A stretch of DNA of 64,000 nt, taken from positions 310,001 to 374,000 of the forward strand of contig NZ_NEGC01000002.1 in NCBI RefSeq assembly GCF_002135335.1, written 5' to 3'. The notes under the pieces are model-generated. The model worked only from the letters and a program-made list of their open reading frames with translations, was not told where the DNA came from and made no database searches. This document shows positions 18,486 to 29,606 of the stretch, in pieces (the first letter of the stretch is position 1; each line of letters opens with the position of its first letter). The stretch comes from Acinetobacter sp. ANC 4470 (GTDB lineage Bacteria > Pseudomonadota > Gammaproteobacteria > Pseudomonadales > Moraxellaceae). The position numbers and the translations under genes are program-made.

Positions 18486-18497
18486 TCTTCATCCTTT

Positions 18498-18518
18498 AGG
18501 AGCTTCGGCTCCTTTTTT
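18498..18518 (+). terminator. Rho-independent terminator of the mrp operon
   Basis: AGGAGC-TTCG-GCTCCT followed by TTTTT: a short GC-rich stem closed by a stable TTCG tetraloop, directly downstream of mrpG. Its 3' end overlaps the stop codon of the minus-strand pseudogene. Confidence 0.9.
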
Positions 18519-19147
18519 ACAATTCAAATAAATACATTTCTAATGCTTCGGCATCTACAGCATATTTTTGTGCAAGTGTATGCATTAAAGAGTTGTAGGA
18601 TTGATAATCCTGAAACTTATCTGAGGGTTTAATATCGACAATATCCACTATTTCTGCTGGGCATGTTAAGCGTACTAAAGCTCTGGCAACACGAATATCA
18701 AATATTAGACAGTAATGATCATGTGCTAATTCACGACTAGCAAAATAAAGAAATTTAGATATATAACTAATATTAAGCCCATCTATCGTTTTTAAAATAC
18801 GATAAGCTACTTTTAAGTCATGACTTTAAACTGCAAAAAGCCAATTGCATCTTTTGCATATTTTCTGAAGTGTAATATTTATTGGTTCTATAGCATCCAT
18901 AACCCGTATCTGCAAAGCCCCCAATCATGGTCAAAACAAAAGGCTGCTCTAACTCAATCGGTTCATTAAAATACTGTTGAAAACTACTAATCACATTCTG
19001 CTAAGATATTTTTTTATTTAAATAAGCGAACACTAAGCTTTTCAGGTTCGAATCAAGCTTATCCCAACGTTGTTCATCATACATAGAACTTGAATGAATT
19101 AAGGGTTTTAATTTTAGAATGTCTGGCAATATTTCAACTGCAATCAA
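18517..19147 (-). pseudogene. Broken gene resembling the OGG-fold (8-oxoguanine glycosylase fold) family
   Basis: Read on the minus strand, the region is an about 209-codon frame with two lesions. From a TTG start (19147, GGAG upstream) it encodes IAVEILPDILKLKPLIH..., hits an in-frame TAG at 19001-19003, and continues in the same frame through FVLTMIGGFADTGYGCY to a TGA at 18818-18820. It resumes one frame over as HDLKVAYRILKTIDGLNISYISKFLYFAS, then CLIFDIRVARALVRL, to TAA at 18517. Joining the frames gives one continuous protein. The 'DGL..SYISKFLYF...L.FD.RVA..L' pattern resembles OGG-fold proteins found beside restriction or toxin-like genes in many bacteria; that name is tentative. It lies between the mrp and rbfA terminators and looks recently inactivated. 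Confidence 0.6.
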
Positions 19148-19198
19148 ACGTCATCTCCATTGTATAATCATCTTTTCATTTGATCTTTATCTTCACAT

Positions 19199-19228
19199 AA
19201 AAAAAGCCACCCGAAGGTGGCTTTTTTT
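19199..19228. terminator. Rho-independent terminator after rbfA
   Basis: AAAAAAGCCACC-CGAA-GGTGGCTTTTTTT: a 7-bp GC-rich stem with A and T tracts on both sides. It terminates the rimP-nusA-infB-rbfA transcript and would work in both directions. Confidence 0.92.
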
Positions 19229-19251
19229 ACATATAACTTACGCTATATTAA

Positions 19252-19656
19252 TTATTCATCATCTTTTTTTGCTTCTTCAGGAGGTAAATCCTTCACTGCT
19301 TCAGCAATCAAACCAAACATATAGTTACCATATGCATTGGTTTTATCATAATGAAAACGCAATCTTGGCGTAATACGTGTCTTGATACGACGACCTAATT
19401 CATGACGCAGGAAACCAGAAGCACCATTTAACACAGCTAAAGTTTCTTTATTTGCCACTTCACTTTGCTCATCGCCAAGTTCACGCCCCATCACTGTGAC
19501 GTAAACTTCTGCATAGCCTAAATCTGCGCTGACTTTCACCGCAGAGATGGTCACTAGACCACCTAAGCGTGGATCTTTCAGCTCTTGACGAATTAGTTCC
19601 GACAACTCGCGTTGTACAGTATCCGCCATTCGCTTAAGACGTTGACTACCCGCCAT
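19252..19656 (-). CDS. rbfA: RbfA, 30S ribosome-binding factor
   Basis: 134-residue 30S assembly factor needed for 16S rRNA 5'-end maturation and cold growth. The KH-type core is clear: RLKRMADTVQRELSELIRQE, DPRLGGLVTISAVKVSADLGYAEVYV, HELGRRIKTRITPRLRFHYD. The C-terminus is acidic and charged. The start overlaps the infB stop by one base (TAATG), so it is translated with infB. Confidence 0.96.
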   Translation of the reverse strand: MAGSQRLKRMADTVQRELSELIRQELKDPRLGGLVTISAVKVSADLGYAEVYVTVMGRELGDEQSEVANKETLAVLNGASGFLRHELGRRIKTRITPRLRFHYDKTNAYGNYMFGLIAEAVKDLPPEEAKKDDE

Positions 19657-22373
19657 TAAAGACTCCGTTTAATCAATTGAACATCATAGACTTCGATTTT
19701 ATCAAGCGCTTTGATGTCTTTATAACCTTTAACAGCAAGACCACATTCCATACCAGCACGAACTTCTTCAACCACTTCTTTATAGCGACGAAGTGATTCA
19801 AGTTCACCTTGGAACACCACAACATCATCACGAAGTACGCGAATTGGCTTATTACGGTATAGCATACCTTCAAGAACCATACAGCCCGCTGCAGCACCAA
19901 ACTTACTTGAGTGGAACACTTCACGTACTTGAGCTACACCCAGAATCGTTTCACGATGTTCAGGCGCAAGCTTACCGCTCATTGCTGCTTTCACATCATC
20001 AATCAATTCATAAATGATGCTGTAGTAACGAATGTCAATGCCATCTGCATCAGATTTTTGACGCGCGGTTGTATCAGCACGTACGTTGAAACCTAGAAGT
20101 ACAGCTTCAGATGATTCAGCAAGGGTAACGTCAGACTCGGTAATTGCACCTACACCTGAACCAATCACACGTACACGAACTTCGTCAGTAGATAAGCTGT
20201 TCAATGCCACGGTCAATGCTTCTAAAGTACCGCGTACGTCAGTTTTAAGCACAACGTTCACATAAGGTACATCTTTCTTGCCCATAGACGCCATGATGTT
20301 TTCAAGACGCATTGCAGATTGACGCTCAAGACGTTGTTCACGTTCACGTGAAAGACGAGCATCAGCAACTTCGCGAGCTTTCTTCTCATCATTTACAACA
20401 AGAACTTCATCACCCGCCATTGGCGCTTCAGGAAGACCTAAAATCTCAACTGGGATTGAAGGACCTGCCGATTGAATACGTTTACCGTTTTCATCCACCA
20501 TCGCACGAACACGACCGTAAGAACCACCAGCAAGAACAAGATCACCGACTTTCAATGTACCGTTTTGTACAAGAATAGAAGCAACAGCACCACGGTCTTT
20601 ATCAACACGCGCTTCAATCACCACACCTTGTGCAGCACCTTCTTCAGATGCTTTCAATTCAAGTAATTCAGCTTGAATCAGGATAAGATCAAGAAGGTCA
20701 TCAATACCTTGACCTGAATGCGCAGAAACCATAGCAACTGGTACATCACCGCCCCATTGTTCAGGCACGATTTGTTTGGTGGTCAATTCGTTTAATACGC
20801 GATCTGAATCAGCAGATTCTTTGTCCATCTTGTTGATTGCAACAATGATCGGCGTACCTGCAGCACGTGCATGGTCAATCGCTTCAGCAGTTTGTGGCAT
20901 AACACCATCATCAGCTGCAACAACAAGAACCACGATATCCGTCGCTTTCGCACCACGTGAACGCATTGAAGTAAATGCAGCATGTCCAGGAGTATCTAAG
21001 AAAGTAATAATGCCTTTCTCAGTTTCCACATGATATGCACCAATGTGCTGTGTGATACCACCTGCTTCGCCCGCAGCCACTTTAGTGCGACGAATACGGT
21101 CAAGAAGCGATGTTTTACCATGGTCAACGTGACCCATGATTGTAACCACTGGCGCACGAGTCGTTTGAATACCACGTGCTTCTTCAGCTGCTTCAAGTAA
21201 GTTATCTTCAGCTTGTGTATCGGATACACGAACTGGGTTATGACCCATTTCTTCAACCACAAGTGCGGCAATTTCTTGCTCAATCGCTTGGTTCTGCGTT
21301 ACAAGCTCACCCATTTTCATCAGTGATTTGATAACTTCACGAACCTTGATTGCCATTTTTTGTGCAAGATCAGCAACAACAATCGTAGAACCGATTTCAA
21401 CATCATAAACTTGTTTTTTAACAGGTTTTTCAAAACCATGTTTATTTGACTGACTTGTTTTCAAACCACGTTTAGGCTGTTTACTGAAACTTTGCTCTTC
21501 CTGACCACGACGTCCACCTTTCTTCGGTGCACGTGTGCTAGTCGTATTACCACCCCGTTTAATTTCACGATCTTCTTTGGCAAATGAATCTTCATATGCT
21601 TGACCGACAAGACCAGCGGCAAGTGGAGAGTCATCAACCACACGAATCGTTGCAGTGGTATCTTCAGCGGTGTACTTAGACGCCATTTGACGCATTTGTT
21701 CAAGCGTACGTTGTTGACCTTCTTCCGCTGATTTACGACGTGCTGCTTCTTCAACTGCTTTTAACTGTGCTGATTGAGCTTCACGTACTTTCTTCTGTTC
21801 AGCAGTTTCAGTAACTTTAACCACTTGTTTAACAATTGGTTTGTTAGTCGATTTACGCTTCACCACAACAGCCGCTTTAGGTACTTCTTGCTTAGCCGTT
21901 TCTTGCTTAGCAGCAGCACGCATTGCTTCTAAAGCTTGTTTGGCTTTAGAGGCACCTTGAGTATTCGCGCTAGAATCAGAACCTGTATTTTGTTGCACTT
22001 GATCACGACCTTTAGATTCAGTCTGTGATTGTTGTTCCGCTTTCGCTAAAGCTTCTGCTTTAATTTGTTCTGGATTCGGCTTAGTAAACGTATGCTTTTT
22101 ACGCACTTCAACGTTAATTGTCTTCGCCTTACCTGAGGTACTTGCCACTTTAGCCGTACTGGTTGTTTTACGTTTCAACGTGATTTTTCCTGCATGCCCA
22201 TCGTCTTGACCATGAATTTTCTTCAAATGGTGAACGAGGGTATCTTGTTGTTCAGTGGAAATAATATCTTCAGCTTTACGTTGCGGTAAACCTGCGTCAC
22301 GAACCTGCTCTAGGAGCTTCTCAACTGGACGTGATACGCTGAGAGCTAACTCTTTAATCGACTTGTCCGTCAT
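19656..22373 (-). CDS. infB: InfB, translation initiation factor IF-2
   Basis: 905-residue GTPase that brings initiator tRNA to the 30S subunit and promotes subunit joining. The N-terminal IF2 assembly motif ([21 protein letters not shown]) is followed by a long Lys/Ala/Gln-rich linker, a second IF2_N helix region (residues about 325-375), then the G domain with G1 [10 protein letters not shown] (about residue 413), G3 DTPGHAAF and G4 NKMD. Domains II-IV follow and end LIKRSL. The lowercase codon choice matches a highly expressed gene. It is third in rimP-nusA-infB-rbfA; nusA ends 10 bases upstream. Three copies of its ligand, initiator tRNA, are encoded just upstream of rimP. Confidence 0.98.
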   Translation of the reverse strand: MTDKSIKELALSVSRPVEKLLEQVRDAGLPQRKAEDIISTEQQDTLVHHLKKIHGQDDGHAGKITLKRKTTSTAKVASTSGKAKTINVEVRKKHTFTKPNPEQIKAEALAKAEQQSQTESKGRDQVQQNTGSDSSANTQGASKAKQALEAMRAAAKQETAKQEVPKAAVVVKRKSTNKPIVKQVVKVTETAEQKKVREAQSAQLKAVEEAARRKSAEEGQQRTLEQMRQMASKYTAEDTTATIRVVDDSPLAAGLVGQAYEDSFAKEDREIKRGGNTTSTRAPKKGGRRGQEEQSFSKQPKRGLKTSQSNKHGFEKPVKKQVYDVEIGSTIVVADLAQKMAIKVREVIKSLMKMGELVTQNQAIEQEIAALVVEEMGHNPVRVSDTQAEDNLLEAAEEARGIQTTRAPVVTIMGHVDHGKTSLLDRIRRTKVAAGEAGGITQHIGAYHVETEKGIITFLDTPGHAAFTSMRSRGAKATDIVVLVVAADDGVMPQTAEAIDHARAAGTPIIVAINKMDKESADSDRVLNELTTKQIVPEQWGGDVPVAMVSAHSGQGIDDLLDLILIQAELLELKASEEGAAQGVVIEARVDKDRGAVASILVQNGTLKVGDLVLAGGSYGRVRAMVDENGKRIQSAGPSIPVEILGLPEAPMAGDEVLVVNDEKKAREVADARLSREREQRLERQSAMRLENIMASMGKKDVPYVNVVLKTDVRGTLEALTVALNSLSTDEVRVRVIGSGVGAITESDVTLAESSEAVLLGFNVRADTTARQKSDADGIDIRYYSIIYELIDDVKAAMSGKLAPEHRETILGVAQVREVFHSSKFGAAAGCMVLEGMLYRNKPIRVLRDDVVVFQGELESLRRYKEVVEEVRAGMECGLAVKGYKDIKALDKIEVYDVQLIKRSL

Positions 22374-22383
22374 ATATTTCCTC

Positions 22384-23868
22384 CTAGTTAAACCATGATT
22401 CGCGCGCTTTCATAATGAGTTGACCTGCTTTTTCAGCACCTAAACCTTCAATATCTTCAATATCGTCAGTCGCTTGGTCGGCCAAATCATCTACTGTTAC
22501 CACACCGCGAGCCGCAAGTGCGTACGCGATTTCCTGTGTCATCCCATCCATTGCAACAAGTTCTGCACTTGGATCTTGAATGTCTTCTTGTTGTTTTAAT
22601 GCATCAGCCAATGTAATTTCTTTTGCACGGCTTTGCAATAATTCAACAATTTCAGCATCTAATTCAATTTCATCAAATGTTTCGGCTGGAACATAGGCAA
22701 TTTCTTCTAAAGAAGTAAAGCCCATTTCAACCAAAGCCATTGCCAAATCTTCTTCAATATCTAGACGACTCACAAACATGTCCAAATATTGTTGAGCTTC
22801 ATTTTGTTGACGCGCGTAAAATTCTTCTTCGAGCATCATGTCCAGTTTGTAGCCTGTTAATTCAGATGCTAAACGGACATTTTGACCTTGTGAACCAATG
22901 GCACGAGCCAACTGATCAGTAGCTGCGAAAATGATATCAGCAGTATGCGCATCTTCATCAATCACAATGCTCGACACATCAGCAGGCTCTAAAGCACTGG
23001 CAATGTACTGTGCTGGATCATCAGACCACACCACTACATCAATACGCTCACCATTTAACTCTGATTGCACCGCTTGGATACGTGTACCACGCATACCAAT
23101 ACAAGCACCCACAGGATCAATACGATGATCGTTGGTTTTCACAGCAATTTTAGCACGAACACCCGGTTGGCGTGCAGCGGCTTTAATTTCAATGATTTCT
23201 TCAGAAATTTCAGGAATTTCTTTCTTCATCAATGCCATTAGCATTTCAGGACGCGCACGTGTCAACAATAATTGTGCACCACGACCTTCACGGTTCACGC
23301 TATATAGAATAGCGTTCATACGCTGTTTAGGACGAAGAATTTCTTTCGGGATCATTTCTTCACGTGAAAGATACGCTTCAGCATTATCACCTAAGTCAAT
23401 GATAAAGCCATCTTTGGTTTGTTTTTTCACTTCACCGTAGATGAGTTCACCCACTTTAGATTCGTATGCATCCGCAACTAAAGCACGCTCAGCTTCACGA
23501 ATCTTTTGCACAATCACTTGTTTCGCAATTTGTGCAGCAATTCGACCAAAATCAATCGATTCAACTTCAAGTTCACGAATATCACCGATAGACCATTGTT
23601 CAGGATCCAAGTCAGAGATTGCATCTTGACATGCAGGCATTTCATGATCTTCATCGGCAACCACTTCCCATTGACGGAAAGTACGGTAATCACCCGTTTT
23701 ACGATCAATTTCGACACGCAATTGTGCTTCTTCTGCATGTGTGCCTTCGTAAAATTTCTTTTTAGTCGCAGCAACTAAAGCTTGTTCAAGTGCTTCAAAA
23801 ATTGCATCACGACTCACACCTTTTTCGTTACTAACCGTTTCTACTACGGTAAGAATTTCACGAGCCAT
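22384..23868 (-). CDS. nusA: NusA, transcription termination/antitermination factor
   Basis: 494 residues, the length of E. coli NusA (495). The N-terminal RNA polymerase-binding domain starts [18 protein letters not shown]. The S1 domain lies around residues 135-200, KH1 and KH2 around 230-345 ([40 protein letters not shown]), and two C-terminal acidic HhH repeats end [21 protein letters not shown]. It modulates pausing, intrinsic termination and rRNA antitermination. The rimP gene ends about 39 bases upstream and infB starts 10 bases downstream. Confidence 0.98.
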   Translation of the reverse strand: MAREILTVVETVSNEKGVSRDAIFEALEQALVAATKKKFYEGTHAEEAQLRVEIDRKTGDYRTFRQWEVVADEDHEMPACQDAISDLDPEQWSIGDIRELEVESIDFGRIAAQIAKQVIVQKIREAERALVADAYESKVGELIYGEVKKQTKDGFIIDLGDNAEAYLSREEMIPKEILRPKQRMNAILYSVNREGRGAQLLLTRARPEMLMALMKKEIPEISEEIIEIKAAARQPGVRAKIAVKTNDHRIDPVGACIGMRGTRIQAVQSELNGERIDVVVWSDDPAQYIASALEPADVSSIVIDEDAHTADIIFAATDQLARAIGSQGQNVRLASELTGYKLDMMLEEEFYARQQNEAQQYLDMFVSRLDIEEDLAMALVEMGFTSLEEIAYVPAETFDEIELDAEIVELLQSRAKEITLADALKQQEDIQDPSAELVAMDGMTQEIAYALAARGVVTVDDLADQATDDIEDIEGLGAEKAGQLIMKARESWFN

Positions 23869-23907
23869 AAGTCACCTATTCGTTCAGATTCTTATTTATT
23901 GAATAAA

Positions 23908-24432
23908 TTAATCTTGGTAGATCAAATTTGATTTGTCGATATTATGACTGTCTATTTCAAGTACGTGTTGATTTTCAACTTCAACATGAATGATCTCATT
24001 CTCAAGATCAACAGCAATCAGTTTTGCTTGAAATTTACGACGGTTCTCTACAGCACTGATCAGACGTAAAGCAATTTGCTTTCCAATATAAGCTGGCATC
24101 TGGTGAAGTTGAAAGAATGGACGATCCCAACCAGGAGAAGAAACCTCAAGTGAATATTCGCCAGAAATCGGATCATGTACGTCAAGCATAGCGCCTACTT
24201 GCTGTGTTACGCGAACACAGTCTTGTACGCCAATACCGAGACCTTCTTCGAGCTCACCCTCTTCATTCATGACAGGTTGCGTGTTATTTTCGTTCGCTTT
24301 ATCAATATAGATACGCAATAAAGAACGTTTACCTTGAGGAATAAATTCAATTCCCCAAAGATCTACATTACAAGCTTGCACTGCAGGAGTTATTAAATCT
24401 TGAAGTGCTTGTGTTTTATTTGATAGCTTCAT
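23908..24432 (-). CDS. rimP: RimP, 30S ribosome maturation factor
   Basis: 174 residues. The N-terminal domain has [20 protein letters not shown], the centre [20 protein letters not shown] and the highly conserved [15 protein letters not shown], where DRP is the RimP mark. The C-terminal SH3-like domain follows. RimP is needed for early 30S assembly. First protein gene of the nusA operon. An insertion-like acidic loop (NEEGELEEG) makes it slightly longer than E. coli RimP. The promoter should lie in 24433-24606, between rimP and the tRNA terminator. Confidence 0.95.
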   Translation of the reverse strand: MKLSNKTQALQDLITPAVQACNVDLWGIEFIPQGKRSLLRIYIDKANENNTQPVMNEEGELEEGLGIGVQDCVRVTQQVGAMLDVHDPISGEYSLEVSSPGWDRPFFQLHQMPAYIGKQIALRLISAVENRRKFQAKLIAVDLENEIIHVEVENQHVLEIDSHNIDKSNLIYQD

Positions 24433-24606
24433 TTACTCTCGTCATTGTTGTGCGATTCAATTGTCGCTGTGACCGGTTCAGACTAACTCAACTATATTAG
24501 TAGTGAAACATGACAATTTGACCAATGGATGTCGACACTACACGATAGCCAATAAAAAAGGGCGTAATCGCCCCTGTGTACACAGAAAAACCAAAGTCCA
24601 CTGTGC

Positions 24607-24636
24607 AAAAAGGCCCACCATTTTTGTGAGCCTTTT
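24607..24636 (-). terminator. Rho-independent terminator after the tRNA cluster
   Basis: On the minus strand AAGGCTCAC pairs with GTGGGCCTT (one U-G wobble) and is followed by TTTTT. It lies 8 bases after the last initiator tRNA and separates the tRNA transcript from rimP, at least in part. Confidence 0.8.
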
Positions 24637-24643
24637 AGAAACT

Positions 24644-24720
<77 letters not shown>

Positions 24721-24811
24721 ACAACGTGCAAAAATTATATACAACTTACTAAACATTTTCAATCAAAAACTATTCAGTGGTTGCTTGACTAAGTTGCACC
24801 TTAATCAAAAG

Positions 24812-24888
<77 letters not shown>

Positions 24889-24960
24889 TCAACCTGCAAA
24901 AATTCAATCACGATTAAAATTTAATTTAAATCGCCTATTTAGTTTGCCTCTAAATAGTAT

Positions 24961-25037
<77 letters not shown>

Positions 25038-25083
25038 TCAACAGATTTGCTGCACACACCAACTTATGTTCTGGATTATAAGC

Positions 25084-25168
25084 TGGTGCGGAAGGGGGGA
25101 CTTGAACCCCCACGCCCGAAGGCACTACCACCTCAAGGTAGCGTGTCTACCAATTCCACCACCACCGC
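25084..25168 (-). tRNA. tRNA-Leu(GAG)
   Basis: 85-base class II tRNA with a long variable arm (TGCCTTCGGGCG), encoded CCA, and anticodon GAG in loop TTGAGGT between stems CTACC/GGTAG. It reads CUC/CUU leucine codons. Position between secG and the initiator tRNAs matches E. coli leuU. As read, the acceptor stem GCGGTGG/CTTCCGC has a U5-U68 mismatch next to a G6-U67 wobble. Confidence 0.95.
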
Positions 25169-25221
25169 AGCTGTGTCGCATTCTAGTCGGATCATCTCCA
25201 AAAAGAAAGGACTAAATCAGG

Positions 25222-25551
25222 TTATTCACCTGTTTTTGGTGCAACTGGTGAAGTTTCACTCGAATTTATAGGAGCAGTCGTGGTCGTTTGTACCGATTTT
25301 AAACTATAAGCATCTGTGGTTTGTTTTTTAGCAAATACAGCTAGAGTTAAACTGGTGATAAAAAACAGTGCGGTTAAGACTGCAGTCAAACGCGTTAAAA
25401 AGTTACCTGAACCTGACGCACCAAATACAGTTGCAGCACCGCCGCCACCAAATGATGCACCAGCATCTGCACCTTTACCATGTTGTACCAGAATCAATAC
25501 AATCATTAAAATGGCTAAGATAATATGTACTACCAGCACAAAAGTTTGCAT
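25222..25551 (-). CDS. secG: SecG, preprotein translocase subunit
   Basis: 109 residues with the two SecG membrane helices (residues about 4-23 and 52-72) separated by the conserved cytoplasmic loop LVQHGKGADAGASFGGG followed by FGASGSGNFLTRLTA. The C-terminal tail is Thr/Ser/Pro-rich. SecG assists SecYE protein export. It starts 13 bases after tpiA and precedes the tRNA-Leu and initiator tRNA genes, the same neighbourhood as in enteric bacteria. Confidence 0.96.
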   Translation of the reverse strand: MQTFVLVVHIILAILMIVLILVQHGKGADAGASFGGGGAATVFGASGSGNFLTRLTAVLTALFFITSLTLAVFAKKQTTDAYSLKSVQTTTTAPINSSETSPVAPKTGE

Positions 25552-25564
25552 GCCGAACTCCTAA

Positions 25565-26356
25565 TTATTTTGTATTTGCAAAAGCTTGAGCAATTTCATA
25601 AAAAGACGCTGCATTTAAAGATGCACCACCTACTAGCGCACCATTAATATCTGGACAGGTCGCCAACTCTACTGCATTTTCGGCTTTAACACTACCGCCA
25701 TACAGAATAGCCATGCTTGCACCAAACGCTGTGATTTGAGTTAAACCTTCACGAATTTTGGCATGCATCGTCTGAGCATCTTCGGGTGATGCTGTCTTAC
25801 CCGTACCGATTGCCCAAATAGGTTCATATGCAATCACAATCTTTTGCCACTGCTCTGCTTGAACCACCGCTGCGATATCACAGATTTGTTGCAATACTAC
25901 CTGCTCTGCTTGACCATTTTCACGTTGCTCTAGGCTTTCGCCCACACAATAAATAATGGTTAATCCAGCAGTTAAAGCATTTTTAACTTTTTCATTCAAT
26001 ATTTGCGGCGTTTCATTAAAAATTTCACGGCGCTCAGAATGACCAATCAGTACAAAATCAATGTGATGATCTTTCAGCAGCTCAGCACTCACTTCACCAG
26101 TATAAGCACCCAGCCCCGCGACACGAGAAATATTCTGAGCAACGGTATAAATGGGACGCACCGAACTTGCCAATTCTGCTTGAACACTGACCAAAGCAAG
26201 CATGCTAGGCGCAATACCTATATGACAATTTTCTTCTTTAATTTCATTATTTTGCAATAATTTTTTAAAACCACTTAACAGCTCTTTGGCATCTGCGTGC
26301 ATTGGGTTCATTTTCCAATTGCCGACAACCCAAGGAGTAATAGCCGAACCCGACAT
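25565..26356 (-). CDS. tpiA: TpiA, triosephosphate isomerase
   Basis: 263-residue TIM barrel interconverting dihydroxyacetone phosphate and glyceraldehyde 3-phosphate. Catalytic residues visible are Lys in VVGNWKMN, His in LIGHSERR, and Glu in [17 protein letters not shown]; the phosphate-binding GGSVKAENA and GALVGGASL lie near the end. ATG 26356 (MSGSAITPW) has AATAGG upstream and is preferred over an in-frame TTG seven codons earlier. First gene of tpiA-secG, divergent from pilB. Confidence 0.97.
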   Translation of the reverse strand: MSGSAITPWVVGNWKMNPMHADAKELLSGFKKLLQNNEIKEENCHIGIAPSMLALVSVQAELASSVRPIYTVAQNISRVAGLGAYTGEVSAELLKDHHIDFVLIGHSERREIFNETPQILNEKVKNALTAGLTIIYCVGESLEQRENGQAEQVVLQQICDIAAVVQAEQWQKIVIAYEPIWAIGTGKTASPEDAQTMHAKIREGLTQITAFGASMAILYGGSVKAENAVELATCPDINGALVGGASLNAASFYEIAQAFANTK

Positions 26357-26637
26357 ACAGTAACCTATTAAAAACAATTCATTAAACCGCGCACATTCTA
26401 CACGGAATTCAATATTTTTTAGATAATTTTCGCACAGCTTTTTATGCCAAACCTATTTTTGAAAATAAATTACTGCATTCTGAAAAAAACTTCATCGTGT
26501 AATTACGACTGGTTCAAAGTTTTATCTGATATTAAGTAGATGACAACATTTTAAGTTATGGTATTTTTATATAACAAAAGTATAATTTAAAAATACCAAT
26601 TATAAACAAATTGATTTATTAGCAGGCATATTCAAGC

Positions 26638-28350
26638 ATGACAGCATTAAAAGGTTCACCTAGATTTACCGGTTTCAATCGACGTTTAGTTGAAGAAGGC
26701 TTAATTTCTGCTGAAAATATGCAGAATGCGATCTTAAATGCCAAAAAAGCCAATCAAGATATTGTGCCTTTTTTAATTGATCAATTAAAAATGTCATCCT
26801 TAGATATTGCTGAAAAAATTTCTCAAGAGTTTGGCGAGCCACTTTTCGACCTTAGTGTTTATGATTCTGTACAAATTATCCGTGAGGGCATTGACGAAAA
26901 ACTGATTACCAAACATCGTATTTTACCAATTTTTAAACGTGGTAATTTACTCTACGTCGCTACCAGCAACCCAACCAATATCGATGCGATGGATGCGATA
27001 CGCTTCAATAGTAAAATGAATATTGAAGCTGTGATTGTTGAGCATCCAAAATTAGAAAAACTCATTGAACAAAATTTTGCCGAAGCGGATAGCTTTGAAT
27101 TTTCTGATGATGATATCGACCTAAATCTTGAACCAGAAGATCCAAGCAACAAAGATGATGATGACAACGAGCAACAAGCCGATGAAGCCCCGATTGTCAA
27201 ATACATCAATAAACTCTTAATTGATGCGATTCGTATGGGTGCATCCGACTTACACTTTGAACCTTATGAGAAAACGTATCGCGTTCGTTATCGTGTCGAT
27301 GGGGTACTGCGTCACATTGCAACCCCGCCCTTACAACTTGCCACACGCTTAGCCTCGCGTTTAAAAGTAATGTCCCAGATGGATATTTCTGAAAAACGCC
27401 TACCTCAAGATGGACGGATTAAACTCAAACTTTCAAAAACCAAAGCCATCGACTTTCGTGTTAACTCATTACCGACCCTCTTTGGTGAAAAACTGGTGCT
27501 GCGTATCTTAGATCCATCCAGTGCGATGCTGGGGATTGATGCACTCGGTTATGAACCTGCACAAAAGGAATTGTTTATGCAAGCTTTGGATAAACCACAA
27601 GGCATGCTACTGATCACAGGTCCTACAGGTTCAGGTAAAACGGTTTCTTTATATACTGGCTTAAATATTCTTAACCGAGAAGATACCAATATTTCAACAG
27701 CCGAAGATCCAGTCGAAATTAACTTAGAAGGGATTAATCAAGTCAATGTCAACGTTAAAGTAGGTTTAACCTTCTCAGTCGCCCTCAAATCATTTTTACG
27801 CCAAGATCCAGATATTGTGATGGTCGGTGAGATTCGAGATCTAGAAACCGCAGAAATTGCTGTTAAAGCCGCACAAACTGGACATATGGTGATGTCAACA
27901 CTACATACCAATAGTGCGCCCGAAACACTCACGCGCTTAAGAAATATGGGCGTACCTTCCTTTAACATTGCAACCTCTGTAAACTTAGTGATTGCACAAC
28001 GTTTAGCTCGACGTTTATGCCCACAATGTAAAATTCCTTCAGATATTCCAGAACCAAGTCTATTGGAAATGGGCTTTAAGGAAGAGGATTTAAGACATCC
28101 AGATTTTCACGTTTATCAACCCGTAGGCTGTTCAGAATGCCGTGATGGTTATAAAGGTCGTGTTGGTATTTATGAAGTAATGAAGGTAACACCTGAAATT
28201 TCGAAAATTATTATGGAAGATGGCAATGCACTTGAAATTGCAGCAGCATCGGAAAAATCGGGGTTTAGTAATTTACGTCGTTCAGGATTAATGAAAGTCA
28301 TGCAGGGGGTAACTTCTCTTCAAGAAGTTAATCGTGTGACTAGCGAATAG
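26638..28350 (+). CDS. pilB: PilB, type IV pilus extension ATPase
   Basis: 570-residue hexameric ATPase driving pilus polymerisation for twitching and DNA uptake. The N-terminal MshEN-type domain (about 1-150) is followed by an acidic linker of Asp/Glu runs (about 160-185). The catalytic domain has Walker A TGPTGSGKT (about residue 328), the Asp box AEDPVEINLEG, Walker B PDIVMVGEIRDLETAEIA, the His box QTGHMVMSTLHTN, and the four-Cys zinc site (CPQC near 461, CSEC near 497) typical of PilB rather than PilT. First gene of pilB-pilC-pilD-coaE. Confidence 0.97.
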   Translation: MTALKGSPRFTGFNRRLVEEGLISAENMQNAILNAKKANQDIVPFLIDQLKMSSLDIAEKISQEFGEPLFDLSVYDSVQIIREGIDEKLITKHRILPIFKRGNLLYVATSNPTNIDAMDAIRFNSKMNIEAVIVEHPKLEKLIEQNFAEADSFEFSDDDIDLNLEPEDPSNKDDDDNEQQADEAPIVKYINKLLIDAIRMGASDLHFEPYEKTYRVRYRVDGVLRHIATPPLQLATRLASRLKVMSQMDISEKRLPQDGRIKLKLSKTKAIDFRVNSLPTLFGEKLVLRILDPSSAMLGIDALGYEPAQKELFMQALDKPQGMLLITGPTGSGKTVSLYTGLNILNREDTNISTAEDPVEINLEGINQVNVNVKVGLTFSVALKSFLRQDPDIVMVGEIRDLETAEIAVKAAQTGHMVMSTLHTNSAPETLTRLRNMGVPSFNIATSVNLVIAQRLARRLCPQCKIPSDIPEPSLLEMGFKEEDLRHPDFHVYQPVGCSECRDGYKGRVGIYEVMKVTPEISKIIMEDGNALEIAAASEKSGFSNLRRSGLMKVMQGVTSLQEVNRVTSE

Positions 28351-28379
28351 ATAAAATATTTAAAAATAAGGATAAATTC

Positions 28380-29606
28380 ATGGCTGTTAAAAAAGCACAG
28401 ATGATGCCAACCTTCAGTTATGAAGGAATTGATCGCAAAGGGGCAAAACTTAAGGGCGAATTACCTGCACGTAATATGGCACTGGCTAAAGTGACTTTAC
28501 GTAAGCAAGGAATTACTATTAAGACTATTCGAGAAAAGCGAAAAAACATTCTCGAAGGGTTAATGAAAAAAAAGGTCACCACACTCGACATCACCATCTT
28601 TACTCGTCAGTTAGCAACAATGATGAAAGCTGGTGTACCTTTAGTCCAAAGTTTCGAAATTGTAGCAGAAGGTCTTGAAAATCCATCTATGCGTGAAGTG
28701 GTATTAGGCATTAAAGGTGAGGTTGAAGGGGGTAATACTTTTGCAGGCGCCTTACGCAAATACCCACAATATTTCGACAATCTTTTTTGTTCTTTGGTTG
28801 AATCCGGGGAGCAATCTGGTGCACTCGAAACCATGCTTGACCGTGTCGCTATTTACAAAGAAAAAAGTGAGCTTCTGAAGCAGAAAATCAAAAAGGCCAT
28901 GAAGTATCCTGCGGCTGTTATTGTGGTTGCGCTTGTGGTGACAATTATTCTCATGGTCAAAGTCGTTCCAGTATTCCAAAATGTATTCAGCTCGTTTGGT
29001 GCAGATTTACCCGCCTTTACCAAAATGGTGGTGAATATGTCGGAGTGGATGCAGAAATACTGGTTTATACTGATAATTGTGATTGGTATCATTATTGCAT
29101 GCTTTCTTGAAGCCAAAAAACGTAGTAAAAAATTCCGTGATTTCCTCGATAAAGCAGCACTGAAAGCCCCTATTTTTGGTGACTTAGTCTATAAAGCGAT
29201 TATTGCTCGTTATAGCCGCACCTTAGCCACCACTTTTGCTGCCGGTGTGCCATTGATTGATGCTTTAGAGTCAACTGCAGGTGCAACCAACAATTGCGTT
29301 TATGAAGAAGCTGTACTGAAAATCCGTGATGATGTTGCGACAGGTCAGCAACTTCAATTTGCCATGCGCGTCACCAATAAATTTCCATCTATGGCAGTAC
29401 AAATGGTTGCCATTGGTGAAGAATCGGGTGCACTCGACTCAATGCTCGATAAAGTTGCCACCCATTTTGAAAATGAAGTTGACAATGCTGTCGACGGTTT
29501 AACCTCAATGATGGAACCGCTAATTATGGCTGTACTTGGTGTACTGGTCGGTGGTCTGGTTATCGCAATGTATCTACCAATCTTCCAAATGGGTTCTGTA
29601 GTTTAA
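28380..29606 (+). CDS. pilC: PilC, type IV pilus inner-membrane platform protein
   Basis: 408 residues with two GspF/PilC repeats, each a cytoplasmic helical bundle followed by membrane segments (about 175-200, 222-245 and 380-402). Signature stretches are TIFTRQLATMMKAGVPLVQSF and YSRTLATTFAAGVPLIDAL. It couples PilB to the growing pilus. Starts 29 bases after pilB with TAAGGA as ribosome binding site; its TAA overlaps the pilD ATG by one base (TTTAATG). Confidence 0.97.
   Translation: MAVKKAQMMPTFSYEGIDRKGAKLKGELPARNMALAKVTLRKQGITIKTIREKRKNILEGLMKKKVTTLDITIFTRQLATMMKAGVPLVQSFEIVAEGLENPSMREVVLGIKGEVEGGNTFAGALRKYPQYFDNLFCSLVESGEQSGALETMLDRVAIYKEKSELLKQKIKKAMKYPAAVIVVALVVTIILMVKVVPVFQNVFSSFGADLPAFTKMVVNMSEWMQKYWFILIIVIGIIIACFLEAKKRSKKFRDFLDKAALKAPIFGDLVYKAIIARYSRTLATTFAAGVPLIDALESTAGATNNCVYEEAVLKIRDDVATGQQLQFAMRVTNKFPSMAVQMVAIGEESGALDSMLDKVATHFENEVDNAVDGLTSMMEPLIMAVLGVLVGGLVIAMYLPIFQMGSVV

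Noticed and set aside
19119..19373. Plus-strand open frame crossing the rbfA terminator
   Set aside because: It overlaps the pseudogene start, the terminator and the rbfA 3' end antisense; low complexity with no ribosome binding site.
20312..20666. Plus-strand open frames within infB
   Set aside because: Antisense shadows of the biased codon use of infB; no independent signal.
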